Source: Leucobacter sp. UT-8R-CII-1-4 | GTDB lineage: Bacteria > Actinomycetota > Actinomycetes > Actinomycetales > Microbacteriaceae | Length of the DNA stretch: 64,000 nucleotides | Assembly (NCBI RefSeq): GCF_030010235.1 | Contig: NZ_JASCRS010000001.1 | Coordinates: 248,001 to 312,000 of the forward strand | Direction of reading: 5' to 3' | Notes under the pieces: model-generated | Databases searched by the model: none | What the model saw: the letters and a program-made list of their open reading frames with translations, nothing else | What the model was told of the DNA's origin: nothing | In this document: positions 34,741 to 43,765 of the stretch, one piece after another | Position numbering within the stretch: position 1 is the stretch's first letter | Layout: each line of letters starts with the position of its first letter | Position numbers and translations under genes: made by a program

Positions 34741-36327
34741 TTACAAGGCAGCCGCCGCTGCCTCGCGCGCTCGCAGATCACGTCGCATGATCTTGCCTGA
34801 GCTTGATTTGGGGATGGCGTCAACGAATTCGACTCTGCGCACCTTTTTATAGGGTGCAACGTTTTCGGCAACAAATGTCATCACAGATTCGGCGTCGAGG
34901 CCGCTATCGGGTGCGGCGACCACGAATGCCTTCGGCACTTCTTCGCCAGATTCTTTGTCTTGCACGCCGATGCAGGCAACATCCATCACCTTTGGGTGCG
35001 AAAGCAAAAGTGCTTCGAGCTCTGCCGGGGCGATCTGGTAGCCCTTGTACTTGATGAGTTCTTTCACACGGTCAACGATTGAGAACGAGCCGTTGGCGTG
35101 ATGCACTGCCACATCGCCGGTGTGCAAAAAGCCGTCGGCATCGAGTGTCTCAGCTGTTGCATCCGGCCTGCCGAGATACCCGGTCATAACGTTCGGACCG
35201 CGCACCCAGAGCTCGCCTGGTCGCTCGTCTTCCATGAATTCCTCACCGGTTTCAACGTCAACCAGCTTGGCGTCTTGATTCGGCACGAGCACACCGATCG
35301 AACTCACCGAGATATCGCTGCGATCATCGGGAATCGCGTGGGCGACCGGGCTCAGCTCGGTCATACCGTAGCCCTGCAGCATTCGTGCGTGAATTCTGCG
35401 TGATGCGGCCTCACCTGTTTCGCCATCGAGCGGAGCGGCGCCAGAGAAGAGAGTGTGCACACTCGAAATATCAAAGTCATCAACGACTGGGTGCTTTGCA
35501 AGAGCAACCGCAATCGGTGGTGCCACAAAGAGGAAGGTGCATCGGTGGTCCTGTACCGCGGTCAGGAAGGCCACCAGGTCGAACTTTGGCATGGTGACGA
35601 GTGTCGCCCGGTTGCGCAGGGCGAGGTTCAGCAGCACCGTCATCCCGTAGATGTGGAAAAACGGCAATACCGCGAGCACCCGGTCTTCAGGCTGCACTTT
35701 CACGACGGGAACACTCTGCAGCACATTCGCCACCAGATTTCGGTGGGTCAGCATCACGCCTTTTGGTACCCCTGTGGTGCCTGACGAGTATGGCAGCACA
35801 GCGAGATGGGTCGCTGGATCGAAGGATACTTCTGGCGCTGTCTCCCCTGCGGTCAAGAAGTCACGCAGTGACGGATGCCCGTCGGCCCCGTCGAGCACGA
35901 TCAGTCGCTCATCAGGAATGCCGACCGCGGCAGCCGCCGCCTTCGCCTGCGGCAACAGTGGCGACACGGTGATGAGCCACTCGGCCCCGGCATCGCTCAG
36001 TTGTTTCTCAATTTCGCCTGGCGTGTAGAGCGAATTCAGGGTAGTCACGACGGCGCCAATCCTCAGCACTCCGTGAAACACCGTCGCAAACGCTGGCACA
36101 TTCGGGCAAAGCAATCCGATGACGGTGCCGACTCCGGCTCCGCGTGCGGCAAGGGCGCCAGCGAATGCCTCAATTTGACCGGCAAGTTGCCCATAACTGG
36201 TGGCAGCCCCGCTGACGGAGTCGATCAGCGCAGGGCGGTCCATGTCTTCCGGCGCAATCGAGGAGAACAGGAATTCGGTGACAGAAACATTTGGAATGTC
36301 TACGTCTGGATAGGGGCTTCGGTACAT
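34741..36327 (-). CDS. Acyl-CoA ligase (AMP-binding, 4-coumarate/fatty-acid type)
   Basis: The 528-residue protein has VLPYSSGTTGVPKGVMLTHRN (P-loop; first 20 residues conserved), MLQGYGMTELSPVAH, FLHTGDVAVHH and IPKSSSGKIMRRDLR with the catalytic lysine. Length and motifs fit the 4-coumarate-CoA ligase/medium-chain acyl-CoA synthetase group. It activates a carboxylic acid with ATP and CoA in the cytoplasm. ATG has AAGGAGG 7 nt upstream, a strong translation signal. It is followed by a strong terminator and separated from the APC permease gene by 70 bp, so it may be its own unit or end the amidase-permease transcript. Substrate unknown. Confidence 0.92.
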   Translation of the reverse strand: MYRSPYPDVDIPNVSVTEFLFSSIAPEDMDRPALIDSVSGAATSYGQLAGQIEAFAGALAARGAGVGTVIGLLCPNVPAFATVFHGVLRIGAVVTTLNSLYTPGEIEKQLSDAGAEWLITVSPLLPQAKAAAAAVGIPDERLIVLDGADGHPSLRDFLTAGETAPEVSFDPATHLAVLPYSSGTTGVPKGVMLTHRNLVANVLQSVPVVKVQPEDRVLAVLPFFHIYGMTVLLNLALRNRATLVTMPKFDLVAFLTAVQDHRCTFLFVAPPIAVALAKHPVVDDFDISSVHTLFSGAAPLDGETGEAASRRIHARMLQGYGMTELSPVAHAIPDDRSDISVSSIGVLVPNQDAKLVDVETGEEFMEDERPGELWVRGPNVMTGYLGRPDATAETLDADGFLHTGDVAVHHANGSFSIVDRVKELIKYKGYQIAPAELEALLLSHPKVMDVACIGVQDKESGEEVPKAFVVAAPDSGLDAESVMTFVAENVAPYKKVRRVEFVDAIPKSSSGKIMRRDLRAREAAAAAL

Positions 36328-36397
36328 ACAACTACCTCCTTCGGCAAGACGGTCTTCGTCGACCGCCTGAGTTAACAGACTATGTGAGAGCGTCCGG

Positions 36398-37819
36398 CTA
36401 GTGGGAGCCCGGCACTCGATTCAATTCAGTATTTTCAGATACTGCGGCACTCGCGGCTTCGGCCGCACCGATGTCCAGGCGTGGCACCGGTCGTCTAAAT
36501 CCTCGCGTCAGTATGGCCAGCATGAGTACGCCGAGGGCGATCCACGCAGTGCCGATGCCGATGGCGAGCGGGCTCAGACTTATGAGGAGAAAAATATCTA
36601 CCGCGCAGGCGAGAACTGGCAGCACGATCCAACCGATAATCGCGCCGGGTGTGCGCTGCCGATTCGGGTTTTTCCGCCACAGCACAATCACGCAGACGTT
36701 CGCCGTTGCGAAGGCAAGGAACGCGCCAAAGTTGATGAGTGAAGTGGCGTCTCCCATGGTGAGCAGCTGTCCGGCCACGCCAATAGCGGCGATGATCAGC
36801 AGACTCACTACCGGGGTGCGGAACTTTTGAGAGAGGCGACCAAATATGCGCTTTGGCAGCACTCCGTCTCGACCCATCACGAAAAGCAGGCGGCTACCGC
36901 TGGCCTGAACCGCGAAGCAGGACGCCAGAGTACCGATCAATATGGCTGCGTTCACGATGCCAGCAAACACTGGGCCGCCAATTGCTCCAAGCACTTCAAA
37001 TCCAGCAGTGTCGGCTGATTCGAAGTCCAATCCCGGGTGTGCCCACTGCATCACAAATGCGACCAAGACGAATATTCCGCCACCGATCAACACGACCGAG
37101 ACAATCGCCCGGGGAACGTTTCGTTTGGCGTCTTTCACTTCTTCGGTGAGGGTCGTTACCGCGTCGAATCCGAGGAACGAATAGGCGGCAACCGCAGCAC
37201 CGGCTACGACGGCGGGCAGTGCGAGTTCCGCTGGGAACACTGCGGGGCCAACGGGGTGCCCCTGTTTTGCAGCGAACACGGTGCCAAAGATCACCACTGC
37301 GACTACTGCCGCGCCCACAATCACTAGGAGCACTCTGTTCAGGCGATCGGCAAACTTTACGCCCACAATGTTTACCGCAGTGGTGATTACGATGAAGCCG
37401 ATTCCCCAGGCCCAGGAGGGCAAGAACGGGAATTGTGCTGATACGTACAACCCCATGATGAGCCAGGCCACCATTGGCAGGAACAGGTAGTCGAGCAGAA
37501 TCACCCACCCAGCAAGAAAGCCGGTGTGTGAGCCGAGTGTGCCGCGAGCATAGGTGTAGATCGAACCTGAGCTTGGGTATGCTTTGGCAAGTTTTCCGTA
37601 GCTCATGGCGCTGAGGAGCATCGCAAGGGTTGCGACGAGGTAGGCCAGCACGGTCGCCCCGTTCGCGAGGGTAGCGATGACTCCGAAGGTGGCAATAACA
37701 ATTGCTGGCGCCATATATGAGACACCGAAAATGATGAGCCCCGAAAGCGAAAGCTGTGGAACTAGTCGGGCTGTGCCCGGTGCGACTGAGCGTTGCTCGG
37801 CCGTGGCTTGTGCATTCAT
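36398..37819 (-). CDS. APC-family amino-acid/amine permease
   Basis: A protein of about 473 residues with twelve predicted transmembrane helices. The first, LSLSGLIIFGVSYMAPAIV, and YARGTLGSHTGFLAGW with LGFDAVTTLTEEVKDAKRNV match the amino acid-polyamine-organocation superfamily (YhdG/PuuP-like). I chose ATG at 37819 because it overlaps the amidase stop (ATGA), which indicates translational coupling. It should import the amidase substrate or an amine product. The operator for the TetR protein lies upstream of the amidase gene and so probably controls this permease too. Confidence 0.92.
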   Translation of the reverse strand: MNAQATAEQRSVAPGTARLVPQLSLSGLIIFGVSYMAPAIVIATFGVIATLANGATVLAYLVATLAMLLSAMSYGKLAKAYPSSGSIYTYARGTLGSHTGFLAGWVILLDYLFLPMVAWLIMGLYVSAQFPFLPSWAWGIGFIVITTAVNIVGVKFADRLNRVLLVIVGAAVVAVVIFGTVFAAKQGHPVGPAVFPAELALPAVVAGAAVAAYSFLGFDAVTTLTEEVKDAKRNVPRAIVSVVLIGGGIFVLVAFVMQWAHPGLDFESADTAGFEVLGAIGGPVFAGIVNAAILIGTLASCFAVQASGSRLLFVMGRDGVLPKRIFGRLSQKFRTPVVSLLIIAAIGVAGQLLTMGDATSLINFGAFLAFATANVCVIVLWRKNPNRQRTPGAIIGWIVLPVLACAVDIFLLISLSPLAIGIGTAWIALGVLMLAILTRGFRRPVPRLDIGAAEAASAAVSENTELNRVPGSH

Positions 37820-39210
37820 CGTGCTGGCCACCAATCTTGTGAGGTCCACAGCGACAGTTCGGCTTCCACTGCCGCGCCAATGCGGAAAACTGTTTCGTCA
37901 TCGTACGGGCGCGCAACGATTTGCACGCCCGTTGGCACCCCGTTGGGGGCGCGACCCGAAGGCACTGAGAGCACGGGAACTCGGCCGGCAATGTTGAACG
38001 GGGTCGTCATCATCGCATCGAGCATGTGCTCGGTGTCGGTGCAGGGGTCGTCTGCCGCAAAACCGGTGTTGGCAAGTGTTGGGCAAACGAGTGCGTCATA
38101 TTGCTCAAAGATTTGACCGAGTGGCAAGTAAAACTCGTGCTCGGCGATGAGGCCTTCGAGGTAGCTAAGTTTTGCGCTCGCGGTGCGCTCTGCAAAAGCT
38201 CGCGTGTACGGCATCAGCTGCGAGAGCCGATCAGGATCACCATCAACCAGTAGATCGACCGAAGCGCCCATGATTGCGTTGAAGTGGGCCATCAGAATGT
38301 TTGTGATTTGCTCGGGTGTCCACGGCAAGAGCACTTCGTCGACGATCGCGCCTGCCGCGCGCAGCGCATCGGCAAAGGCGAGAGTGTTCGCCACGATGGC
38401 TGGATCAGGATTGAATGCGCCCAGGTTGAGGCTGAGTGCGATTCGTGTGCCTGCGAGGTTTTCGGCTACCGGCGCAAGCACCGGGTTTTCGCGTAGCGAC
38501 GCTGGATCGCCCGGCCACTGCCCCACTAATACGTTTTGCAGCGCAGCGACATCGGCGACTGTTCGCCCCATTGGGCCGTCTGCGCAGTAGCTATCCGAGT
38601 TGAACGGCGCGATGCCGGGTACTCGTGCATAGGGCGGCTTGTAACCGACTGTTCCGCAAAAAGCCGAGGGCATTCGAATTGAACCGGCGATATCTGATCC
38701 GGTTGCCAGCACTGTGGTTCCTGCCGCGAGTGCTGCTCCGGAGCCGCCGGAGGATCCACCGGGAGAAATCTCAAGGTTGTGCGGGTTTCTGGTGACTCCC
38801 CAGATCTTGCTGTGGGTCACTGCCGCTGCGCAGAATTCTGGTGTTGTGGTTCTCGCGTGGATCACCGCGCCTGCGGCGCGCACCCGTTCGACTACTGGGT
38901 GATCAAATTCGGCAACCTCGCCTTTGCACAGCAGGGAGCCGTCTTGTTGCAACAGTCCGCGCACTGGCTGTTCGTCTTTGAGTGCGAGCGGAATTCCTTC
39001 GAGTGGGCGTTGGGTTCCTTCGCGAAATCGTCGCTCTGATTCGCGGGCTGCACGGTAGGCGTCTTCTCGATGTTCTTCCGTGAAGGCGTTGATCTGTGAC
39101 TCGGCTTCATCTGCGCGCGCAATGACTGCGTCGAGCAGTTCGACAGGTGAGAGTTCGCCACTCTTGAAGCGTGTTGTCGCTTCGGTGGCGCTGATGAATG
39201 GGCTGGTCAT
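37816..39210 (-). CDS. Amidase (amidase-signature family)
   Basis: The 464-residue protein has the catalytic Lys in GIPLALKDEQPVRG, the signature GGSSGGSGAALAAG with the cis-Ser, and TGSDIAGSIRMPS with the nucleophilic Ser. It hydrolyses a carboxamide, releasing ammonia or an amine; the substrate is unknown. ATG at 39210 has GAAGGG 6 nt upstream. It is coupled to the APC permease (ATGA overlap) and divergent from a TetR gene over a shared palindromic operator, so this looks like a two-gene uptake and hydrolysis operon repressed by TetR. Confidence 0.93.
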   Translation of the reverse strand: MTSPFISATEATTRFKSGELSPVELLDAVIARADEAESQINAFTEEHREDAYRAARESERRFREGTQRPLEGIPLALKDEQPVRGLLQQDGSLLCKGEVAEFDHPVVERVRAAGAVIHARTTTPEFCAAAVTHSKIWGVTRNPHNLEISPGGSSGGSGAALAAGTTVLATGSDIAGSIRMPSAFCGTVGYKPPYARVPGIAPFNSDSYCADGPMGRTVADVAALQNVLVGQWPGDPASLRENPVLAPVAENLAGTRIALSLNLGAFNPDPAIVANTLAFADALRAAGAIVDEVLLPWTPEQITNILMAHFNAIMGASVDLLVDGDPDRLSQLMPYTRAFAERTASAKLSYLEGLIAEHEFYLPLGQIFEQYDALVCPTLANTGFAADDPCTDTEHMLDAMMTTPFNIAGRVPVLSVPSGRAPNGVPTGVQIVARPYDDETVFRIGAAVEAELSLWTSQDWWPAR

Positions 39211-39242
39211 GTGCATCCCTTCTGGAAGGCACCATTGCCTTT

Positions 39243-39256
39243 CCGTACACTGTACG
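39243..39256. promoter_or_regulatory. TetR-type operator between amidase and tetR genes
   Basis: CCGTACACTGTACG contains GTACA-C-TGTAC, a palindrome around one base. The identical 14-mer occurs inverted at 40637-40650 before the PaiB-like gene. GTACACTG repeats at 39262-39269, where TACACT could instead be the -10 box of a leaderless tetR transcript (6 nt before its ATG). Confidence 0.78.
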
Positions 39257-39274
39257 AGCAAGTACACTGCAAGA

Positions 39275-39913
39275 ATGACTCCACGTCAAGACCCGAATTT
39301 GCAGACCTCGCGACAGAGCGTTGCCCTGTCGCGAGCAATCATCACCGATGCCGCAATTCGGTACATCGAAGAGCACAGCCTCGAGAAACTCTCCATGCGA
39401 AACCTTGCGACGAGCATCGGCTGTGGCACGATGAGCCTCTATTCGCACGTGAAAAATCGAGAAGACCTCAGCAACTCCATCGTGTCCGAATTGATCGCAC
39501 GCAGCAGACTGCCCGAGGTGACAAGAAAGAGCTTTGATTCCTGGCAGAATCTTGCACGCGAACTTTGTGACGCCTACCGCGACCTCGCGTTCAGCTACCC
39601 GCGCTCACACGAACTCCTCGGCCTGGCTCCCTACGAGGAGGAGCCCGTGGTTACTCACATCAAGAGCCTGCTTGGTGCACTTGAGCGCACCGGCCTCACC
39701 CCCGACCAAGCCACAGAGGTTTTTGCGGCTCTCGACGCTTACCTCACCGGCTATTTCGCAGTGAGCGTGCGCTCGGCCATTGGGAACAGCCAGCCGGCGA
39801 CCGAATTCGAGCGCGCACTGCAGCGGCTGCGAGCTCCCGAGAACTTCGAGCGCGGCCTAGAGGTGTTTATTCGCGGTTTCGAATTCGAACTCGGTGAGAT
39901 TCGGCCAGCCTAG
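39275..39913 (+). CDS. TetR-family transcriptional regulator
   Basis: The 212-residue protein has an N-terminal TetR HTH (IITDAAIRYIEEHSLEKLSM, then IGCGTMSLYSHVKNREDL) and a C-terminal ligand-binding domain of the TetR_C type (about residues 85-205). I chose ATG at 39275: conserved sequence starts soon after and the frame upstream overlaps the divergent amidase gene. There is no Shine-Dalgarno; a TACACT box lies 6 nt upstream, suggesting leaderless translation. It probably represses the amidase-permease operon, itself and the PaiB-like gene through the shared operator. Confidence 0.9.
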   Translation: MTPRQDPNLQTSRQSVALSRAIITDAAIRYIEEHSLEKLSMRNLATSIGCGTMSLYSHVKNREDLSNSIVSELIARSRLPEVTRKSFDSWQNLARELCDAYRDLAFSYPRSHELLGLAPYEEEPVVTHIKSLLGALERTGLTPDQATEVFAALDAYLTGYFAVSVRSAIGNSQPATEFERALQRLRAPENFERGLEVFIRGFEFELGEIRPA

Positions 39914-39923
39914 GCTGCTGCAT

Positions 39924-40607
39924 TTACTCCTCCGTGAGCGGCCCCAACCATTCCCCCGGATCGGTGCTTGGCGCACCGCTTCGACCTACCACTTCGGCCG
40001 TCCGCATATCTTCCGCCACTTCGCGCGCACCGGAGTGCGGGCAAGCGCTAAGGTGAGCCTCGACAGCGTCAACATCGGCCTGTAGCTTGTCCTGGCTCAG
40101 CTTGCGGCCAGCCGAAACATCGATTGTGTCTATCCGAAACGCAATCACTCCACGCGCGAGCGAACGCAGATCGGCAACGCTCATGCTCGACGTCGACCAC
40201 CCGGATCCCATGACTCCCGCTTCGTTGTGCTGCACGGTGCGTTCAAGCACCCCAGCAATATCGCTCTCCGGCAAACGACGATAGCGACCCCTCACATGCA
40301 CAGCCGTGTAGTTCCAGGTGGGCACGTCTGGCTCTGCCTGATACACGCCGGGCGTGATGTACGAGTGCGCTCCGGAGAAAATCACAATAACTTCCGCGCC
40401 GTCCTGCAAGCTCGCGAGCCACTCGTTTCGAATCGCGCCGTGCCCTTCAAGAACCCGCACGCCATTTTCCTGAACAAATTGAAACGGCAGGTGCGCAGCC
40501 CCTAGACCGGTATGGCCCGCGCCAACGATCACTCCGAACGGGTGCGCCGCCACTAGGCCACTCACGAACTTGTCGTCGTGTTCTTGAAATTCCACCGGCT
40601 GATACAT
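39924..40607 (-). CDS. PaiB-family FMN-binding protein (putative negative regulator)
   Basis: The 227-residue protein begins MYQPVEFQEHD and contains HPFGVIVGAG, LPFQF, GHGAIRNEWLAS and GVYQAEPDVPTWNYTAVHVRG, the conserved segments of the PaiB (FMN_bind_2) family with a split-barrel flavin-binding fold. B. subtilis PaiB affects protease and sporulation genes; its biochemistry is unclear, and direct DNA binding is not evident here. ATG at 40607 has AGGGGA upstream; earlier in-frame Met codons lack this and would span the operator at 40637-40650. It is probably controlled by the nearby TetR protein. Confidence 0.87.
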   Translation of the reverse strand: MYQPVEFQEHDDKFVSGLVAAHPFGVIVGAGHTGLGAAHLPFQFVQENGVRVLEGHGAIRNEWLASLQDGAEVIVIFSGAHSYITPGVYQAEPDVPTWNYTAVHVRGRYRRLPESDIAGVLERTVQHNEAGVMGSGWSTSSMSVADLRSLARGVIAFRIDTIDVSAGRKLSQDKLQADVDAVEAHLSACPHSGAREVAEDMRTAEVVGRSGAPSTDPGEWLGPLTEE

Positions 40608-40636
40608 ATTTTCCCCTTTCACCATCGGAAGGCACA

Positions 40637-40650
40637 CGTACAGTGTACGG
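40637..40650. promoter_or_regulatory. Second copy of the TetR-type operator, upstream of the PaiB-like gene
   Basis: CGTACAGTGTACGG is the exact reverse complement of the 14-mer at 39243-39256 and lies 30 bp before the PaiB-like start. Two identical copies 1.4 kb apart, both at gene starts beside a TetR gene, strongly support a local regulon. The rest of the 205-bp gap (40608-40812) holds nothing I recognise. Confidence 0.78.
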
Positions 40651-40812
40651 CAATGATTATCGTGCACTGTCTCGGCCCCGAGAGGGAGTTCTACCTTCGG
40701 CAAGAAATTCTCACCAGGAATATCCCACCGAGGGCAGATCACTCACGATGGGCCGGGTGATCTAACACCAAAGACCCACAAAAAGCCCAAAGCGACTCAC
40801 AAACAAACAGCG

Positions 40813-41724
40813 CTAGCGGTACCTCAGCAAACCGCCAACCCTGCTGTCAATGAGCCGTCGTGTCTCATTTAGTTGACGCGAGGAAGCAGTTGCACGAGTA
40901 CGGTCCTGCGCCCCAACACCAAGCAACACCGCGTCCATGACCAAAAGCGGCACCAGCACCTCCCCGGTCAGCCCGCTCGGTGAAGCCGCAAGATCAAGTA
41001 TCACCGCCATACGATTGCGCACCTCGGGAGGCAAGCCTGAAGTCACCAACAACACGGGCACGCTCAGCCGCTCGGCGCAATCAAGAATGACTTCGATCTC
41101 ACGAAACAATCGCCCTGGGCAAAAAATTACGACGCAATCGCCTTTGCGCAATTGCATCAGATCGTCGGCAATATCAAATCCCATGCCGCCAATCTGCCTC
41201 GTCACGAGGCCCAGCCTCGAAAGCTTTTTAGCGGCATACTCTGCAACCGTGCTTGATACACCGGTGCCAAAAGTAAACACACAATTGGCCTGCTCAAGAT
41301 AGTTCACAAAATGATCAAGCGTTTCGGCCGGCACAGAAGTCAGCGTCGATTCAATCCGCTCAATCGCGTCCATGCTCACCTGAGCCAGCAGGTCACGTTC
41401 AGCTTCTTGCTGGGCTGCCTGCAAGCGCCACTCAAGGCGCGCAGCAGGGTGCGTCTTGGTGGTGACGGTGCGACCAATACTCTGCTTCAAATCACCAAGA
41501 CCTGAGTAACCCAGCGACCTCGCAGTGCGCACAACCGTTGCATCACTGGTGCGAGCCTGCTTCGCAATTCTCTGGGCGCTTTGGTACAGCACATGCTCGG
41601 GGTTGTCCGCAATATATCGAGCGACTCTGGCCTCTGCCGGACTCAATTCTGCCTCGCGCGCGGCGATCCGCTCAGTCAAACTCACATCATCTGTGGCATC
41701 AAAGCCTGCCTGTGCATCAGTCAT
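40813..41724 (-). CDS. RpiR-family regulator (HTH plus SIS domain)
   Basis: The 303-residue protein has an N-terminal HTH_6 domain (LSPAEARVARYIADNPEHVL, then TSDATVVRTARSLGYSGL) and a sugar-isomerase (SIS) domain at about 125-250 (VFTFGTGVSSTVAEYAAKKL, VVIFCPGRLF). ATG at 41724 has AAGGAACTC upstream and overlaps the end of the hydrolase gene by 8 bp. SIS domains usually sense phosphosugars, but in peptide-uptake clusters RpiR proteins may sense other metabolites. It is the last gene of the importer operon and the likely ligand-responsive regulator of it. Confidence 0.9.
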   Translation of the reverse strand: MTDAQAGFDATDDVSLTERIAAREAELSPAEARVARYIADNPEHVLYQSAQRIAKQARTSDATVVRTARSLGYSGLGDLKQSIGRTVTTKTHPAARLEWRLQAAQQEAERDLLAQVSMDAIERIESTLTSVPAETLDHFVNYLEQANCVFTFGTGVSSTVAEYAAKKLSRLGLVTRQIGGMGFDIADDLMQLRKGDCVVIFCPGRLFREIEVILDCAERLSVPVLLVTSGLPPEVRNRMAVILDLAASPSGLTGEVLVPLLVMDAVLLGVGAQDRTRATASSRQLNETRRLIDSRVGGLLRYR

Positions 41725-42580
41725 GAGTTCCTTCCGTGCCCCGGTAACGCGCAAGTGCGCGGCCGAAGAAATCAGTGACCGCCGGGACCATCTCATAAGC
41801 ATTATGACCGACGCCTGGCACAATCGCCTGTTCACTCGCGATGCCATGCTCGGCAAAGTCAGCCATGAGCGCACGCATCTTTTGTTGCCGATTGCTGCTC
41901 TCATCGTTTACACCGGGCAGGTAAAACGGCGAACCCTGAGGTACCGAAATTTCCCAGGTCTCGGTATCAAGGCCACCGATCAGCATTTGCACTGCTACCT
42001 CACGCATGGCGTCGAGTTGGATCGCCCGGCCAAACACCTCTTCAAGGTTGCTGGTGCCTGTCGGCCACTCCCTCTGCTGATCGACAAGGGTGACAACACC
42101 CGGTGCACCAATCGAGATGGCGTGAAGCCGTTCGGGGTGAAGGTAGTAGAAGCGGTGGGTGAAGTGACCGCCACCAGAAAAACCTCCGAGCATGAAGCGA
42201 TCAGTGTTGATTCGATACAGTTCGTTCACTTCTTCGATCATGCTAAGCAGCACCTCGTCGTAGCGCACTCCGTGAAAGTCAATGTATTTGTACCCGTCGA
42301 GTTCGCCCCGTTCACCAATCCCTACCGGAAACAGTGGCGCAAGCACCATGCAGCGGTGCTCATTTGCAAACGCGGTGAATAGGTCGCGATACGCGACTGG
42401 GTTGCGTTCTGTGCCGTGCACGAGCACAAGCAGATCGAGCACTTCGGTGCCGTCTTCCTCGTAGCCTTCAGGCACTGCGAGGCAGTAGGAAAAACGTTGG
42501 TCAAATTGGCTCGCGAAAAACGGGGTCTGCCCGAAGTGGTAGTAGCTGAGGGTGTGGCCGTGGCCGGGGGTGGTACGCAT
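41717..42580 (-). CDS. Alpha/beta hydrolase (esterase/PHB-depolymerase-like)
   Basis: The 287-residue protein has LLVLVHGTERN (oxyanion loop), the nucleophile elbow GGFSGGG and the His motif GVGHNAYE, a complete alpha/beta-hydrolase set; the acidic residue is probably in IGGLDTETWE. No signal peptide is visible. It should hydrolyse an ester or amide in the cytoplasm. ATG has GGAG 8 nt upstream. It follows the C45 hydrolase after 84 bp and overlaps the RpiR gene, so it belongs to the importer operon. Confidence 0.85.
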   Translation of the reverse strand: MRTTPGHGHTLSYYHFGQTPFFASQFDQRFSYCLAVPEGYEEDGTEVLDLLVLVHGTERNPVAYRDLFTAFANEHRCMVLAPLFPVGIGERGELDGYKYIDFHGVRYDEVLLSMIEEVNELYRINTDRFMLGGFSGGGHFTHRFYYLHPERLHAISIGAPGVVTLVDQQREWPTGTSNLEEVFGRAIQLDAMREVAVQMLIGGLDTETWEISVPQGSPFYLPGVNDESSNRQQKMRALMADFAEHGIASEQAIVPGVGHNAYEMVPAVTDFFGRALARYRGTEGTHD

Positions 42581-42664
42581 GTGTTGACTCCTGGGTCTGT
42601 GCTGGCGCTAAGGGAAGAGAGAGAAATGGAGCAGTTTTTGGCGGGTGTCCGCGCAAAGGTGCGA

Positions 42665-43765
42665 CTAGAGCATTCGCATCGGCAATTCGGCGCCCTCGAA
42701 TCCAACGGGGCGATACGGGTTCGAAGATGGTGGACCAGCACTCACCCAGAGCAGTGCTGCTTCTGGCTGCGCGATCACCCCGCACACGGTCATGTACTCG
42801 CCAAATTCATGGCTGTCGCCGGCTTCCACCGAGATTGCATTGAGCGGGTCGTGTCGATCGCGCATGACTTCCACGAGTCGTTCAAGTGACACCGGTGCGG
42901 TGCCAGGGCCAGCGAGTTCGGTCATTCGCTGATACCGAATCTCTGAGTTCATCAGGCGATCACCGTCAGATTTTTCAGCGTCTTGCAATTCGCTCGCAAG
43001 ATAGTGATTCGAATGGAACAAACGCCCTTCAATAGGCTCAAGCCTCGTCATCCGGTCGGGAGTGTTTTCAAGGTCGATGGCCCTGCCGCCGCCCTGTAGC
43101 AACAAATTCCGCGATGATGCCCGCTCTAGATGCTCGACGACATCGATTGCCGCAGCGAGATTCGTTTGCTGCAACGCGAGCCTCGTAAAAAGGTAGCGAG
43201 GATAGCCGGTGCGCCAACCGTCGCAGGTGAGGAAGTTGGCAAAGGCAGACAACCCAAGTTCATTGATACCTATGTACGAGATCTGCCCGGCAGGCACCAC
43301 CATCAAGATGGCAGGCACCCCAATCTGTCGGAACTCTGCAACGATCAACAAATCGCCATACATTGCTGGCAGATCAGCATTCTGTCCGGTGAGGGTGCCG
43401 CCATCGGTGGTGGCCGATGCCTCGAATGCAAAGGTGGTGCACTCATTCGAAGCCTCAAGATCGCCGATGAGGTCGGCATAAATCTCGGCCCGCAATTGCA
43501 ATAGATAGGCTTCGCCGAGACTCAGTCCCGCCCCTCCGGCAAGCCCGATGAGTTCCTCATCGAAGTCTGGCGAGACCGCTCGAACGGCTTCGCGATATTC
43601 AAGCGAGCGTTCTGCTGCGAGCGCAGGTGAAATACCGGCAGCTTCAAATCGTTCCCGCAATCGGCCGATGTGCTCATGAATCAGTTCACGGCACGCGGTG
43701 CCGTACTGCTCACCAATTTCTCTTGGCGAGCCGGCAAAAGTGTGGCGCGGAAGTTGGTCGGTCAT
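42665..43765 (-). CDS. C45 NTN-hydrolase (penicillin acyltransferase-like)
   Basis: The 366-residue protein has ASNECTTFAFEA with the likely autocatalytic Cys109, followed by TDGGTLTGQNADLP, the pattern of the acyl-CoA:isopenicillin N acyltransferase (C45/AAT) family, in which cleavage before the Cys frees an N-terminal nucleophile. Such enzymes hydrolyse amides such as acylated amino acids, N-acyl peptides or bile-salt-like conjugates. ATG at 43765 has AGGAG upstream and overlaps the ATPase stop (ATGA). Coupling to the oligopeptide importer suggests it processes the imported compound. Substrate unknown. Confidence 0.87.
   Translation of the reverse strand: MTDQLPRHTFAGSPREIGEQYGTACRELIHEHIGRLRERFEAAGISPALAAERSLEYREAVRAVSPDFDEELIGLAGGAGLSLGEAYLLQLRAEIYADLIGDLEASNECTTFAFEASATTDGGTLTGQNADLPAMYGDLLIVAEFRQIGVPAILMVVPAGQISYIGINELGLSAFANFLTCDGWRTGYPRYLFTRLALQQTNLAAAIDVVEHLERASSRNLLLQGGGRAIDLENTPDRMTRLEPIEGRLFHSNHYLASELQDAEKSDGDRLMNSEIRYQRMTELAGPGTAPVSLERLVEVMRDRHDPLNAISVEAGDSHEFGEYMTVCGVIAQPEAALLWVSAGPPSSNPYRPVGFEGAELPMRML

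Noticed and set aside
39080-39274. N-terminal extension of the amidase-linked TetR protein
   Set aside because: The extension overlaps the divergent amidase start and the operator; the conserved TetR domain begins after 39275.
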